IMG/VR virus record: IMGVR_UViG_3300012039_000026
Location: 1-24,417 of that record
Length of the DNA: 24,417 nucleotides
Origin: a virus
Direction: 5' to 3' (one strand)
The notes under the pieces were generated by a model. The model made no database searches. It worked only from the letters and a program-made list of their open reading frames with translations, and was not told where the DNA came from. The first letter of the stretch is position 1, and each line of letters begins with the position of its first letter. The translations under genes and the position numbers were made by a program. This document shows, in pieces, positions 12,472 through 20,806 of the stretch.

Positions 12472-13734
12472 TTAGTTCATGCCTCCCGACATCGGTCGCA
12501 TCCCGCCATAGAGCCCGCGAGGCCGCGGGAATGGCACAAACCCGCTCGCCGCTGATTCACCAACGAGAGAGAGACTGCGGATCGTGCAGGCCCCAGACGT
12601 GTTCGGGGTTGTAATATGTACACAGTACCGACTACTGCCAGCCGTGAGCGCATCCGAGTTTGAGAGATCTTGCTTAACGCCTGTTTCGGCCGCATCAAAT
12701 AACACGTCGAGTGCCCCATCAACGCCGCCTATTCGTGACTCAATATGCGGGCCTATCCCCGTTAACGTATTCGCCGACACATCCACCGTCAGATGCTTCA
12801 GTGAACAGGTGATCCGAGACAGGAGTTGACAATCAGACTCCGTTCCTGACGCGGAGTTCAGCTTGCCGAAATGGTTAAACTCATTGACATTAAACGCAGG
12901 CGAATACGCGCTACTCAGGCCTGTCCCTATTAAGGGGAATGCCCCGCTTGCCGATGTCACCGTGAGCGCCCGTTGCTGAACCGTGATCGTCTCGGTCCCC
13001 GTGCTGGTGGTGATCGCTAAACAATACTCATCATCTAACGCCAGCGTGTCAGAATTGGACGTGTCTTCTTTGATCCCTGTTTCCACGTTGCCGTACGTGA
13101 CGGACACCGCACCATCGGCGGTATTCTTCCTGGTCTTGATCGTGGTGTTCGTGGTGCGTGCATTCGCCGAGACATACACAAAAAGGTTCTTGCCGACAAA
13201 GGCTTGCGTGGCGCTCCACTGCGCCGCGGCTTCGGTGGTCGTAGCGTTATACGACACCAAGCCCGTGTACCTGGTCGTGCTCGCCTGGGAATACCCTAAT
13301 GCCTCTGGCTGTGACAGCACCGTCGCCGTCCCACTGGTGGCCGTGAACACGACCGCGAGAAGAGACGCCGTCAGCGTGTTCGTGCCGGCCTCTGTGGGGA
13401 TGGCGAGCTGATGGCAGACTTCGTCACCAGCGGAGACAGACACCGTGTGCGTGATGTCCTCAAACTCCCCAGTCGCATCAGAGGTAATGTTCAGGGTCAG
13501 CGCAGAATCCGCACCATTCACCCGAAACATAAGCACGGTGGTGACCGTGCAGGTATTTGTCAGTACCCGGAAAAAGAGATTAGAGAAGACGCCCGCTTCC
13601 CGAATCGTGATCTGCCGATCGGCTTCCGTCGCAGACTCAGACGTGGTATCGACAGCCCCCGAGATGGCGAAATAACGGGTCGTGTTGTCGCTCTGCGACA
13701 TCTGCCCATAGGCGAGGATCTGGGCAGCGCTCAT
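12472..13734 (-). CDS. Triple-repeat beta-sandwich tail-type protein
   Basis: This 420-aa protein contains three divergent copies of a beta domain of about 110 residues (roughly 19-130, 155-260 and 286-392). Each copy ends in a matching signature: TGEFEDITHTVSVSAGDEVC (88-107), TGIKEDTSNSDTLALDDEYC (219-238) and TGVKQDLSNSDALTAGSSRY (351-370). The pattern suggests repeated jelly-roll or carbohydrate-binding-like modules on a tail fibre. The C-terminus is Gly/Met/Pro-rich (RPRGLYGGMRPMSGGMN). ATG 13734 overlaps the previous stop as ATGA. Its neighbours are all tail or surface type. Sugar binding is inference. Confidence 0.7.
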   Translation of the reverse strand: MSAAQILAYGQMSQSDNTTRYFAISGAVDTTSESATEADRQITIREAGVFSNLFFRVLTNTCTVTTVLMFRVNGADSALTLNITSDATGEFEDITHTVSVSAGDEVCHQLAIPTEAGTNTLTASLLAVVFTATSGTATVLSQPEALGYSQASTTRYTGLVSYNATTTEAAAQWSATQAFVGKNLFVYVSANARTTNTTIKTRKNTADGAVSVTYGNVETGIKEDTSNSDTLALDDEYCLAITTSTGTETITVQQRALTVTSASGAFPLIGTGLSSAYSPAFNVNEFNHFGKLNSASGTESDCQLLSRITCSLKHLTVDVSANTLTGIGPHIESRIGGVDGALDVLFDAAETGVKQDLSNSDALTAGSSRYCVHITTPNTSGACTIRSLSLVGESAASGFVPFPRPRGLYGGMRPMSGGMN

Positions 13735-14156
13735 CTAATCGCCTCACGCTGGATCGGAGGCTTGCGCGGGTTCGGCTCTATGGCAGCCGTCGCCAGAACA
13801 ACCCCGATCACCCCAGTCTCTTGGATCGCCTGTTCCGCTCGTGCTCGTCCCTGCCCTACCAGCCCCTCTACGTGAATCTCTAGCGTACGGCTGGCCCCGA
13901 CACCCACAAAGCGCCATGTCGGCTCCACACCGAAGTCCGCCTGTAGGCGATTGCGGGCCAGGTTCTTACGCCGGTTCTCCCCTTGTGGACCGCTGACAGC
14001 CACCCCAATCTCGGCATCGGTCAGTAAGACATGGGCCTCACATGCGGCTTCGACATGGTGTAGCGTGATACCAGAGTCAGGTATCTCCCGATCGTGCTCC
14101 TGGATAATGACGCAGTCACAGGTATCAGGCCGATAGCGCATCAGAGACACAGCCAT
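13731..14156 (-). CDS. Conserved phage protein with ENRRKN motif
   Basis: This 141-aa protein begins MAVSLMRYRPDTCDCVIIQE and includes HHVEAACEAHVLL, then GPQGENRRKNLARNRLQADF, then WRFVGVGASRTLEIHVEG. The Cys/His set at the N-terminus and the ENRRKN box are features I associate with a conserved hypothetical family of phage tail regions. No function is established. ATG 14156 lies one base after the PKD gene stop, and the gene ends in an ATGA overlap with the triple-repeat protein, so it is embedded in the fibre operon. Confidence 0.65.
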   Translation of the reverse strand: MAVSLMRYRPDTCDCVIIQEHDREIPDSGITLHHVEAACEAHVLLTDAEIGVAVSGPQGENRRKNLARNRLQADFGVEPTWRFVGVGASRTLEIHVEGLVGQGRARAEQAIQETGVIGVVLATAAIEPNPRKPPIQREAIR

Positions 14157-14157
14157 G

Positions 14158-16122
14158 CTAGGACGGCTGCTCCCAGAGGCTCGAATCGCCTTCGCTGATG
14201 GTGGCCCCGTGCAACATCACCAGATTACGCATGTAGACCACGAGCGGACCAGCCAGGCCAGGATTCGGCGAGATGTTGTTCGTAGACGTGTCAAACGACA
14301 CACGGAACTGGCCGATATGGGAATAGGGCAACCCGGTCGCCTTGTCGATCAATCGCTTGAAGGGCACCCGATAGAGCACCCGCGCCCGGGCATTGTCTTC
14401 GTCGGCCATCCAGAGCGACACCCGGTCATACGTCCCAGACGGCAAGCCATCCCCAGTGAACGTGGCCCAGTCCGTGAATGTGGAGCCGTCCTGGTTCGGG
14501 ACAATCTCGAGCCAATACCGAGTCCAGACCGAATGATGGGTTTTGTGCGTTCCGGTCAATGCCGCCGAGGGTCCGGTCGGCTGGAACGGGTCCACGAGAT
14601 CCACGCCAGCCGCAAACGGCAACACCGTGCCTTCGCTGTCGTCATGATGCCTGGAGACTTCGTCAGCACCAGCGAAGTCAAGCCCGCCGCCGACATACCG
14701 CTCGTGCAGAAGCGAATAGATCTTCGCCGCCGTATTCGGGCCATTCCCACAAAACAGCAGGAACATCTTAAACGCAAACCCAAGCCCGATGGTGTTCTCG
14801 TACAATTCCGGCCCGTGCCACATATCCCACGTCAAAAACAGCGTGGACGATGAGGCCGGGATGCCAACCCGAATCGCCTGTTTCGCGTGAACGCCTTCGT
14901 CGCCGCTATCCCCTAGTGCGAGGAAGGCATATTGCGGATAGTCGCTGAACGTATTCCGCGGCGGCTTGAACAGTTTGGCACCGTCCTGTGGCGTGTCGTA
15001 GTCATCCGTATCGGGGTCGTACGTCCAGAACACAGACGGATCGACGTTGACCAGGCTGTCGAGCTGCGCTTGGCTTCGGAGGGACAGCGACTTGATGCAC
15101 TCAGACCGAGCCGTCATCGAATCGAAATAGGCGTGGTCACCGCCCTCTGGGTCAGGACGTGTCACGACCGCAAACGTCACGCTATCGCTGCCTGTCGCGC
15201 CAGCCGCATCCCTCACGGTCATGGTGAATGTGCGTGAGGCGCTGGCCGTACTATAGGTGTGCGTGTACGTCGCAGGAGGCGACCCGGCAATCGTCCCAGA
15301 CGATGTCCCGTCACCGTGGGTGATGCTGTAGCTGGCAATCCCGTCGTCAGGGTCGCTCGCCGTCAACGTAAACACGAAATCCCCTGTATAGAACCCTGAC
15401 AAGATCGCCACGTCTGCCGTTGGAGACTGATTCGGTGCCACCTGGGACTGAATAATGACGGATCGGGTCGCGACCCCACTCAGCGGTGGCACCTCGTCGT
15501 CCGTGACCGTCAAGGTCGCCGTGTACGTGCCAGCCGCGGCGTAGGTGTGCGTCAATGTGTCTGGCACCAGCGTGCCGGTTTGCGGGGTCGTGCCGTCACC
15601 CGGGTCAAACACATACGTTAGATCGGCGATGACGCTGTCCACGTCAGTTGTGCCCACCGTAGACCAGACATACGGCTGGCCCCGGAATTGTCCAGAGACA
15701 TACGACAGCACCGCAATCGGTGACACGTTTTCCGGCTCTGGGTCAGGTGGTGGGTCTTCTGGATCTGGGGGATCTTCGGGATCGGGCTCAACCACTAATG
15801 TGAGGGTGGCGACCGCGCTATTTTCAGCCCCCACGTTGTCACGTACCGTTAACGTAATGGCGTAAGTATCAGCAGCGTCGTAGGCATGGGTGTACGTGTC
15901 CTGGGTCGCGACGTACGTCGTTGTTTCACCGTCGCCCCAGTTAATGTCCCCTACTACCGTCGAGCCTTCAGGGTCGCGTGTCCCCTCTGTGGAGACAATG
16001 ACGTCATCCGACACATACCTGGACGAGACAACGAACAATACCGCGATGGGTACCTGGTTTGGCTTGTTCGCGTTCGGGTTCCGAGGCTTGCGCCCACTGC
16101 GTACGTTTGTCGCTTTACCCAA
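14158..16122 (-). CDS. Triple-PKD-domain tail-associated protein
   Basis: This 654-aa protein has a basic N-terminus (1-22) and three PKD-type Ig-like domains (about 22-112, 132-225 and 229-320). Each has the expected core: NWGDGE with YTHAYDAADTY, VFDPGDG with LTHTYAAAGTY, and ITHGDG with YTHTYSTAS. Domains 1 and 2 are joined by a Pro/Asp/Glu linker (112-132). The C-terminal 330 residues contain FLTWDMWHGPELYE and RYWLEIVPNQDGSTF, like a lectin or polysaccharide-binding jelly roll. TTG 16122 was chosen: GAGG lies 6 nt upstream, with an 8-nt overlap with the previous gene. No signal peptide is seen, so it is probably a virion surface protein. Confidence 0.75.
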   Translation of the reverse strand: MGKATNVRSGRKPRNPNANKPNQVPIAVLFVVSSRYVSDDVIVSTEGTRDPEGSTVVGDINWGDGETTTYVATQDTYTHAYDAADTYAITLTVRDNVGAENSAVATLTLVVEPDPEDPPDPEDPPPDPEPENVSPIAVLSYVSGQFRGQPYVWSTVGTTDVDSVIADLTYVFDPGDGTTPQTGTLVPDTLTHTYAAAGTYTATLTVTDDEVPPLSGVATRSVIIQSQVAPNQSPTADVAILSGFYTGDFVFTLTASDPDDGIASYSITHGDGTSSGTIAGSPPATYTHTYSTASASRTFTMTVRDAAGATGSDSVTFAVVTRPDPEGGDHAYFDSMTARSECIKSLSLRSQAQLDSLVNVDPSVFWTYDPDTDDYDTPQDGAKLFKPPRNTFSDYPQYAFLALGDSGDEGVHAKQAIRVGIPASSSTLFLTWDMWHGPELYENTIGLGFAFKMFLLFCGNGPNTAAKIYSLLHERYVGGGLDFAGADEVSRHHDDSEGTVLPFAAGVDLVDPFQPTGPSAALTGTHKTHHSVWTRYWLEIVPNQDGSTFTDWATFTGDGLPSGTYDRVSLWMADEDNARARVLYRVPFKRLIDKATGLPYSHIGQFRVSFDTSTNNISPNPGLAGPLVVYMRNLVMLHGATISEGDSSLWEQPS

Positions 16123-18010
16123 TCATCGCCTCATACCGCGCCCGTGCGGGCAAGTTGTAGATCTTGATTGTGGACTCAGGCTCCACCCACGGCCACACCA
16201 TGTCACCAAAGAAAGCCGGCTTGGCCGTGAGATAGAGCGAATCAGGGATGGTCTGTGGTGGGCGATCCCAGTGAACCGCGTTCATCAGGTAATCCCAGTT
16301 CCCATCGCGCAGGACGGTCGATAGCACCTTCGGATCTGGTGCCTGCTCCCAATGTGACGGCGCATATCCAAGTTTCCAAATCGATGCCGGAGCGCCCCAG
16401 TCGTAGGACCACCCGGCCATCTGGTTGGCTTCGCCCAGGACGTTCCCGATGAACGAGTGCCACCAGGAGCCAAACATCAAGCCAGCACAGCGCGGGTTCT
16501 GTGTGTTCGAATAGTCCCGCCGCTTACCGACCAGGTGGTTACGGAAGATGGTCATGGCGAATGACGACCCGTGGGTGTCATCGCTGTCGTAGTTGCAGGA
16601 CTGATTGCCCTCAAACAGCACATGGTGACTGCCGACCATATGACTCGCGTTGATCCCGACTTCCACCCACTCAGGCTGATTGCCGATAAAGGCGTTGTCC
16701 ATGTAGTTGTACCCAACCACAGACCCGGCCCCAGCGGACTCCACGACCATGACCTTGTTCGCGCCTACAACAATGTTGTTTTCGATCAGGATCTCGGAGC
16801 TGCCCCACGCCAGTTCGATCCCGTATCCACCTCCACCGGGATACGGCCACACCGCGTCATGGATGTACGAGTCGCGCACCTCACAGCGGAAGGAGCCGTT
16901 GATGCTAAATCCCTTCCCGAGCCATGCCGTGTTCTCCACGTTCTTGGCCCAGCAGTAGGCCGCAGAATTGAACCTGACATTGCCGTCTGACCCACCGGAG
17001 ACGGTCAGATCTTCAAGGCCCGCACCCTTGACGTGCGGCTCCATCCAGCGCGTGAGTTGGGCAGACTTCAAGGCCGTGTAGTCCGCGTGCAACGGCGTCG
17101 TGAACCAGACCACATGGCCTTCGATGGACTCAATCTCTTTGATCTCGTTCACTGGCCGGCCGGAACGGCTAAACCATGTCAAGGATGCCGGAAATGGGTC
17201 ATCGGCTGGGTCTGGTGGGCTGTGCTTGGCGAACACCACCTGATCGCTGGCCCAAATCGTGGTGGCGGTTGGTGCCCCGTTACGATCAGGTAGGGCCTTC
17301 CATTCGGCTGGACCATCGTAGTCATCGCGATCAATGAACACGAACTGTCCGGCCGCGAGGCCGGTCGCGTTCTCAACCACGACAAACCTGTCTCCGCTTA
17401 GGCCTTCGCAGTTCACCGATGTCGTCTGTAACGTCGGCCATCGGCTCGGCCCGATGATCACGACTGGCTCAGCCTCTTCAGGCTGGTAACTGTTCGGCTT
17501 GGCCCCGTTGGTCTTGACAAGGAAGGTCTTACCTGCGCCAGCCCCGCGCAGTGTTACGCCTTTATGGAGCAGGATGTGATCATTACAAAGGAACGTCCCA
17601 GACCCGAGTAGGACCGTCTGTCCAGGCGGGCACGCATTGATAGCAACCTGTATCAATGCAGAGCCCTCAATCTCCAAACCAGAGCTAAGCAGTAGCGAGG
17701 AAACAACGGGCCTGTCCGGTATTCCCGTCCTCACCCCAGGTGCCCAGGTCGTGCGGCACTCGGCCGGCACAAGGCCGGTATCAGGCGGGATGGGTGGCTC
17801 TATCGGAGGGATTGGCGGGTCAATGGGCGGCTCAGGTATATTCTCGAGCGCCGTCACACGCTCGCTGAGGTTGGCATACGCAAAGGCCAGCACATCCACC
17901 CGGGAGGCCAAGAGATCGACCCGTGCCGTGGTGTCGGCCTGCTGGTGTTGCAGGACCGCCACATCCGCCTGGAGCTGCTTGATGTCGCCGTTGTTATTCG
18001 GTGGCGGCAT
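16115..18010 (-). CDS. Coiled-coil/beta-helix protein (pectate-lyase or tailspike fold)
   Basis: This 631-aa protein has an N-terminal coiled coil (about 8-57, DIKQLQADVAVLQHQQADTT), a Pro-rich linker (58-78) and a long right-handed parallel beta-helix region. The helix entry is typical: ALIQVAINACPPGQTVLLGS (118-137), then HILLHKGVTLRGAGAGKTFL (145-164). Later coils read LIENNIVVGANKVMVV and HVLFEGNQSCNY. This is the fold of pectate lyases and phage tailspike depolymerases, which trimerise and cleave surface polysaccharide. No specific catalytic residues can be assigned, so the substrate is unknown. ATG 18010 follows the protease stop with no gap (TAAATG). Confidence 0.8.
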   Translation of the reverse strand: MPPPNNNGDIKQLQADVAVLQHQQADTTARVDLLASRVDVLAFAYANLSERVTALENIPEPPIDPPIPPIEPPIPPDTGLVPAECRTTWAPGVRTGIPDRPVVSSLLLSSGLEIEGSALIQVAINACPPGQTVLLGSGTFLCNDHILLHKGVTLRGAGAGKTFLVKTNGAKPNSYQPEEAEPVVIIGPSRWPTLQTTSVNCEGLSGDRFVVVENATGLAAGQFVFIDRDDYDGPAEWKALPDRNGAPTATTIWASDQVVFAKHSPPDPADDPFPASLTWFSRSGRPVNEIKEIESIEGHVVWFTTPLHADYTALKSAQLTRWMEPHVKGAGLEDLTVSGGSDGNVRFNSAAYCWAKNVENTAWLGKGFSINGSFRCEVRDSYIHDAVWPYPGGGGYGIELAWGSSEILIENNIVVGANKVMVVESAGAGSVVGYNYMDNAFIGNQPEWVEVGINASHMVGSHHVLFEGNQSCNYDSDDTHGSSFAMTIFRNHLVGKRRDYSNTQNPRCAGLMFGSWWHSFIGNVLGEANQMAGWSYDWGAPASIWKLGYAPSHWEQAPDPKVLSTVLRDGNWDYLMNAVHWDRPPQTIPDSLYLTAKPAFFGDMVWPWVEPESTIKIYNLPARARYEAMIG

Positions 18011-19135
18011 TTAATACGTCACGCTCGCCTGATTCGTACAGACCGCCGTTGATTGCGCACACTGTTGATACGTGTACGATCCTGCGCCTGGGACCGTGTC
18101 AGCGGCAGACCCATCATTGGTCATCGTCGCGATCTTCACTCCATTGCGATACAGGTCCACATTGGCTGAGGTCAACCCACTCCAGACCAACTTCGTGCTT
18201 CTGACCCCGCTATCGAACGTACGTGCCGTCGCAGTCAACGTGGCCGTCGGTGGCGGTGGTGGGGGGGGCTCTCCGTCAGGCGGATACAGGAACTCAATCC
18301 CAGCGATGTCGTCCGCCGCAAGGGACCGCATCGCCTTGGAGCAGTAGGTATAGGCAGACCACATCGTTGCGGACTTGATCGTGGAATGCGACAGCCCCGC
18401 ATAGTGCCCAAACTCATGCGTGAGCACATCCTGGACATAGACCTTCAACGAGCAGGGCGTTGTGGTGGTCGCCAGGAAGGTATAGGCCCCATCCCACACG
18501 ATGATGTCGCAGTCGGTTTTCGTGTTCCCGGTCCACCAGCAGAACGTACTGGCGACAGCATCCTCGTTCGTAGGCGATGGCGTGTTCCTGAATAAGACGA
18601 TGTTTGTATAGTCCAACGCCTGCACGCTCTGGGCGGTGCGGCCCACGAACGTCATCGCGAAACTCGCATCGCTCTGGTCTGTCCAGGCACCGGCCGCGGC
18701 GATCGATTCCTGTTCTACGGTGTCAGCCGGTATGCCATCGGCGTTATCAGTGTTCAGAACCCAGAGAGAGTCACTGGGCCATGTACGCCCTGCCGTGCTG
18801 AAGTCTTCCTCTACGATCTTCACGCGCCAGCCACTCCGACCACTGGTGACCTCAACCAATGACCCAACTTCAGGCACCAACTCGTCTGACACGACCAATG
18901 TCACTCCGTCGCGTGTCCCGCCCTCCACTTGAGCCGAAACACGGCCACTCGGTAGGTCCACCTCGAGATCGGTGACGATCCGCTGGTCGCCATAGTCATT
19001 GGTGGCCCAACGAGATTGAGACTGCACAACCCGCCCGCGCTGGATGTCCTGGGAAGACACCGAAGGCACGAGCAGGCACACGGCCAGCGATATAGCACCA
19101 GCCGTGCGCACCGATCGAAGGTGGCGTTGCACCAT
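18011..19135 (-). CDS. Secreted matrixin-like zinc metalloprotease
   Basis: This 374-aa protein has a Sec-type signal peptide (RTAGAISLAVCLLVPSVSS, cleavage near residue 28), a small domain (about 30-110), and a catalytic domain with the zinc site HEFGHYAGLSH (240-250; HExxHxxGxxH). A probable Met-turn follows (SATMWS, 255-260), as does DDIAGIEFLYP (275-285), which typically closes matrixin domains. A Pro-rich linker (290-297) leads to a C-terminal Ig/FN3-like domain (298-374). All zinc ligands and the catalytic Glu241 are intact. Such proteases cut extracellular proteins and are rare in phages. ATG 19135 lacks a clear ribosome binding site. It is the first gene of the tail/fibre operon. Confidence 0.85.
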   Translation of the reverse strand: MVQRHLRSVRTAGAISLAVCLLVPSVSSQDIQRGRVVQSQSRWATNDYGDQRIVTDLEVDLPSGRVSAQVEGGTRDGVTLVVSDELVPEVGSLVEVTSGRSGWRVKIVEEDFSTAGRTWPSDSLWVLNTDNADGIPADTVEQESIAAAGAWTDQSDASFAMTFVGRTAQSVQALDYTNIVLFRNTPSPTNEDAVASTFCWWTGNTKTDCDIIVWDGAYTFLATTTTPCSLKVYVQDVLTHEFGHYAGLSHSTIKSATMWSAYTYCSKAMRSLAADDIAGIEFLYPPDGEPPPPPPPTATLTATARTFDSGVRSTKLVWSGLTSANVDLYRNGVKIATMTNDGSAADTVPGAGSYTYQQCAQSTAVCTNQASVTY

Positions 19136-19194
19136 AGATTGTATGGACGGAGAAAGCTGACGCTAGAATGGGCCAGGTGTGCCTAATTGAGTCT
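19136..19194 (-). promoter_or_regulatory. Short gap before the protease gene, possible promoter
   Basis: This 59-nt gap is one of the few real gaps on the minus strand. TACAAT (minus strand) ends 2 nt before the protease ATG and could be a -10 box, which would give a nearly leaderless transcript; no good -35 is seen. The lack of a Shine-Dalgarno before ATG 19135 would fit. The evidence is weak. Confidence 0.25.
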
Positions 19195-19389
19195 CTATAT
19201 GTCGTGTGTGGTGGAAATAGTTTGGACTTCTGGACGCTCGAGTGTGAAGAATAGCTGCTTACAGGTATCGCACTGGCGCTTACGTCGGTAGCCTCTGCCG
19301 TCCGGCCGGCCATCCTTCACGATGCTGCGCCAGCTCCCACATTTCGGACATTGGCACTTGGGGATCTCTGGAGCTGTGCCGCGTTTCAT
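19195..19389 (-). CDS. NrdR-like zinc-ribbon protein (no ATP cone)
   Basis: This 64-aa protein has CPKCGSW (14-20), a basic stretch with GRGYRRKRQC, then CDTCKQLFFTLE (40-51). This closely matches the N-terminal zinc ribbon of the ribonucleotide reductase repressor NrdR (CPxCGS ... RRRxCxxCxxxFTTxE). The ATP-cone domain of NrdR is absent, so it is a free ribbon, probably nucleic-acid binding. ATG 19389 overlaps the previous stop as ATGA. It is the last gene of the early block before the protease operon. Whether it regulates nucleotide metabolism is unknown. Confidence 0.75.
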   Translation of the reverse strand: MKRGTAPEIPKCQCPKCGSWRSIVKDGRPDGRGYRRKRQCDTCKQLFFTLERPEVQTISTTHDI

Positions 19390-19904
19390 TGCTCCCCTGT
19401 CTGTTCGGCGGGCAGGAGGGTGGCTAAGGTGTCGGCCCACTTGAACAGAAACTCGGCGCGCAGTTCCTCGACCACCTGTCGGATCGTGGCCTCCTGTGCC
19501 TGCAAGCGATCTTCTAGGTCGTGATTGCGCTCCAGATAGGCGAGGACGTTATGTTGCGCAGTGTCGTATTGCTGTTCGGCCTGCACGAGCGCCGCCGACA
19601 GATCGCGGATGAGTTCGGCCGTCCCCCCGAGCGCCCCACAATTACAGGCTTCGACTACAGGGTTGGTTCGCTCATCCCACGGCACGAGAGATCGACAGTA
19701 ACCCTTATGTGTCCCCCCGAGCGCAGAGAGGGTGTCGGCTAACCCGCAAGTGCAGGCCGATTTGAACTCATGACCAAACGATTTCGCATGGAGTGGCGTG
19801 TCAGAATCGTAGTGGTTGCATTCAGAACAGAAGTCAATCCCGCAACCGTCCTTGTGACTCGTAAACCCCACCAGCGCCGTGATCGCCGCCGCGTCCCTCG
19901 TCAT
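19386..19904 (-). CDS. Cys-rich protein with coiled-coil C-terminus
   Basis: This 172-aa protein has a Cys/His-rich N-terminal part: CGIDFCSECNHYDSDTPLH, then CTCGLADTLSALGGTHKGYC and ACNCGALGGTAELI. The last two are related, so an internal duplication of a small metal-binding unit is likely. The C-terminal third (about 105-165, AALVQAEQQYDTAQHNVLAY onward) is a long coiled coil. ATG 19904 was chosen for its ATGA overlap with the previous stop. Longer in-frame starts run through the preceding gene. I recognise the layout from uncharacterised phage proteins; the function is unknown. Confidence 0.65.
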   Translation of the reverse strand: MTRDAAAITALVGFTSHKDGCGIDFCSECNHYDSDTPLHAKSFGHEFKSACTCGLADTLSALGGTHKGYCRSLVPWDERTNPVVEACNCGALGGTAELIRDLSAALVQAEQQYDTAQHNVLAYLERNHDLEDRLQAQEATIRQVVEELRAEFLFKWADTLATLLPAEQTGEQ

Positions 19905-20083
19905 CGGCCCGACTCCTGAATCTGCTGTTGATGCGCCACCCAGCACTGGCATCGTTTCAGCTTTTGCACCGGCACTTGTCCCCATGTCCCGATCTCCCAT
20001 ACCTCAACCCACCCATCCTCGTCACAATAGCCACAGGACACAAACTTGGGGCCGATGATAGGAGTGGGCTTCTTACGCCTCAT
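19901..20083 (-). CDS. Small zinc-finger-like protein
   Basis: This 60-aa basic protein begins MRRKKPTPIIGPKFVSCGYC. CGYC and a later CQCW form a likely four-Cys metal site around an acidic, Trp-containing strand (DEDGWVEVWEIGTWGQ). ATG 20083 and the stop both use ATGA overlaps with neighbours, fixing the boundaries. It is one of several tiny Cys-pair proteins between the replication block and the tail operon. Nothing shows its role. Confidence 0.6.
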   Translation of the reverse strand: MRRKKPTPIIGPKFVSCGYCDEDGWVEVWEIGTWGQVPVQKLKRCQCWVAHQQQIQESGR

Positions 20084-20289
20084 GGCCTTGGCCTCACATC
20101 GTTTGCCCAACATAGCCGGCGCACGAACTGGTCATCGAGTGGCCCAGGCGCTACGTCATAGTGAATGCCGAGACGACAAAAAATGCGTTGGATCGGAGTC
20201 GGAGTCGGTTTCCACGACTCACCAACGTAGTCAGGATACGGGTCGTACCTGCCAGTCCACCGATCGCCATGTGCCCCTACTCCGTTCAT
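20080..20289 (-). CDS. Small protein of unknown function
   Basis: This 69-aa protein begins MNGVGAHGDRWTGRYDPYPD and contains IFCRLGIHYDVAPGPLDDQF. It has no clear domain. Both ends are 4-nt ATGA overlaps, consistent with a translated member of the early operon. The Tyr/Pro/Asp-rich N-terminus is probably disordered. Confidence rests mainly on the boundaries. Confidence 0.55.
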   Translation of the reverse strand: MNGVGAHGDRWTGRYDPYPDYVGESWKPTPTPIQRIFCRLGIHYDVAPGPLDDQFVRRLCWANDVRPRP

Positions 20290-20486
20290 GGCTTTTCAAG
20301 CAGATCGCAAACATCCTTGATACAGACCTCTAACTGGAACGATACGCTTGATATATGGGCCGCGAGTTGTGTGTGCATGGTCCGGCCCTCCACTAACTCA
20401 AAGTGATCATCTAGGTCTCGTTCCCGCGCTTGCCATTTCTTTACTAATTGCTCCAAATCGGCTCTACTAATTGGCTTCTCGTTCAT
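20286..20486 (-). CDS. Small helical protein of unknown function
   Basis: This 66-aa protein begins MNEKPISRADLEQLVKKWQA and continues as two amphipathic helices ending SFQLEVCIKDVCDLLEKP. The Lys/Glu/Leu pattern suggests a coiled coil. Start and stop are both ATGA overlaps. The small size and position right after the replication-type gene suggest an accessory to replication, which is inference. Confidence 0.6.
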   Translation of the reverse strand: MNEKPISRADLEQLVKKWQARERDLDDHFELVEGRTMHTQLAAHISSVSFQLEVCIKDVCDLLEKP

Positions 20487-20806
20487 ACCTTCTCCCGCTC
20501 CGCTCGAGCCTCAGCCAAGACCCGCCTGGTACAGTCCTGCATGTTCTGACATGGCGGGAAGTGCCCATACTGGTCCGGCTTCTCAGTGAATGTCTCCACC
20601 TTGCGCATCGGCTTGGCCCGATTTAGCCAGTTCACCAGGAACCGTTTCATGCCGGTGGCCTTCTTCCTGTTCCGCGGATTGGCGTCACACCAGGCCCAGG
20701 CCTTGCGACACTCACTCACCACGTCCACGTCCGGGTAGATGATCTGCCATTGCGCCAACTGCTCGTCCGATAGATCCCAGGTGCCACGTTCACAGGGGAA
20801 GTCCAC
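20483..20806 (-). CDS. Phage replication-protein domain (stand-alone)
   Basis: This 107-aa protein contains FPCERGTWDLSDEQLAQWQI, IYPDVDVVSECRKAWAWCDA, then NPRNRKKATGMKRFLVNWLN. I recognise this as a domain usually found at the C-terminus of phage helicase-loader or replisome-organiser-type proteins (pattern YPxVDVxxECRKAxxW...NPxxRKTxxGMxRFLxxWL). Here it stands alone, with a Cys-containing tail (CQNMQDCTRRVLAEARAERE). It probably contacts helicase or DNA. GTG 20806 has GAGG about 8-9 nt upstream and follows the largest gap of the early block, which holds a G-quadruplex motif. Confidence 0.65.
   Translation of the reverse strand: MDFPCERGTWDLSDEQLAQWQIIYPDVDVVSECRKAWAWCDANPRNRKKATGMKRFLVNWLNRAKPMRKVETFTEKPDQYGHFPPCQNMQDCTRRVLAEARAEREKV

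Noticed and set aside
14155-14853. Plus-strand frame of 232 codons opposite the PKD gene, and the similar 13411-13875 frame
   Set aside because: Both are Arg/His/Pro-rich, lack ribosome binding sites and overlap well-supported minus-strand genes.
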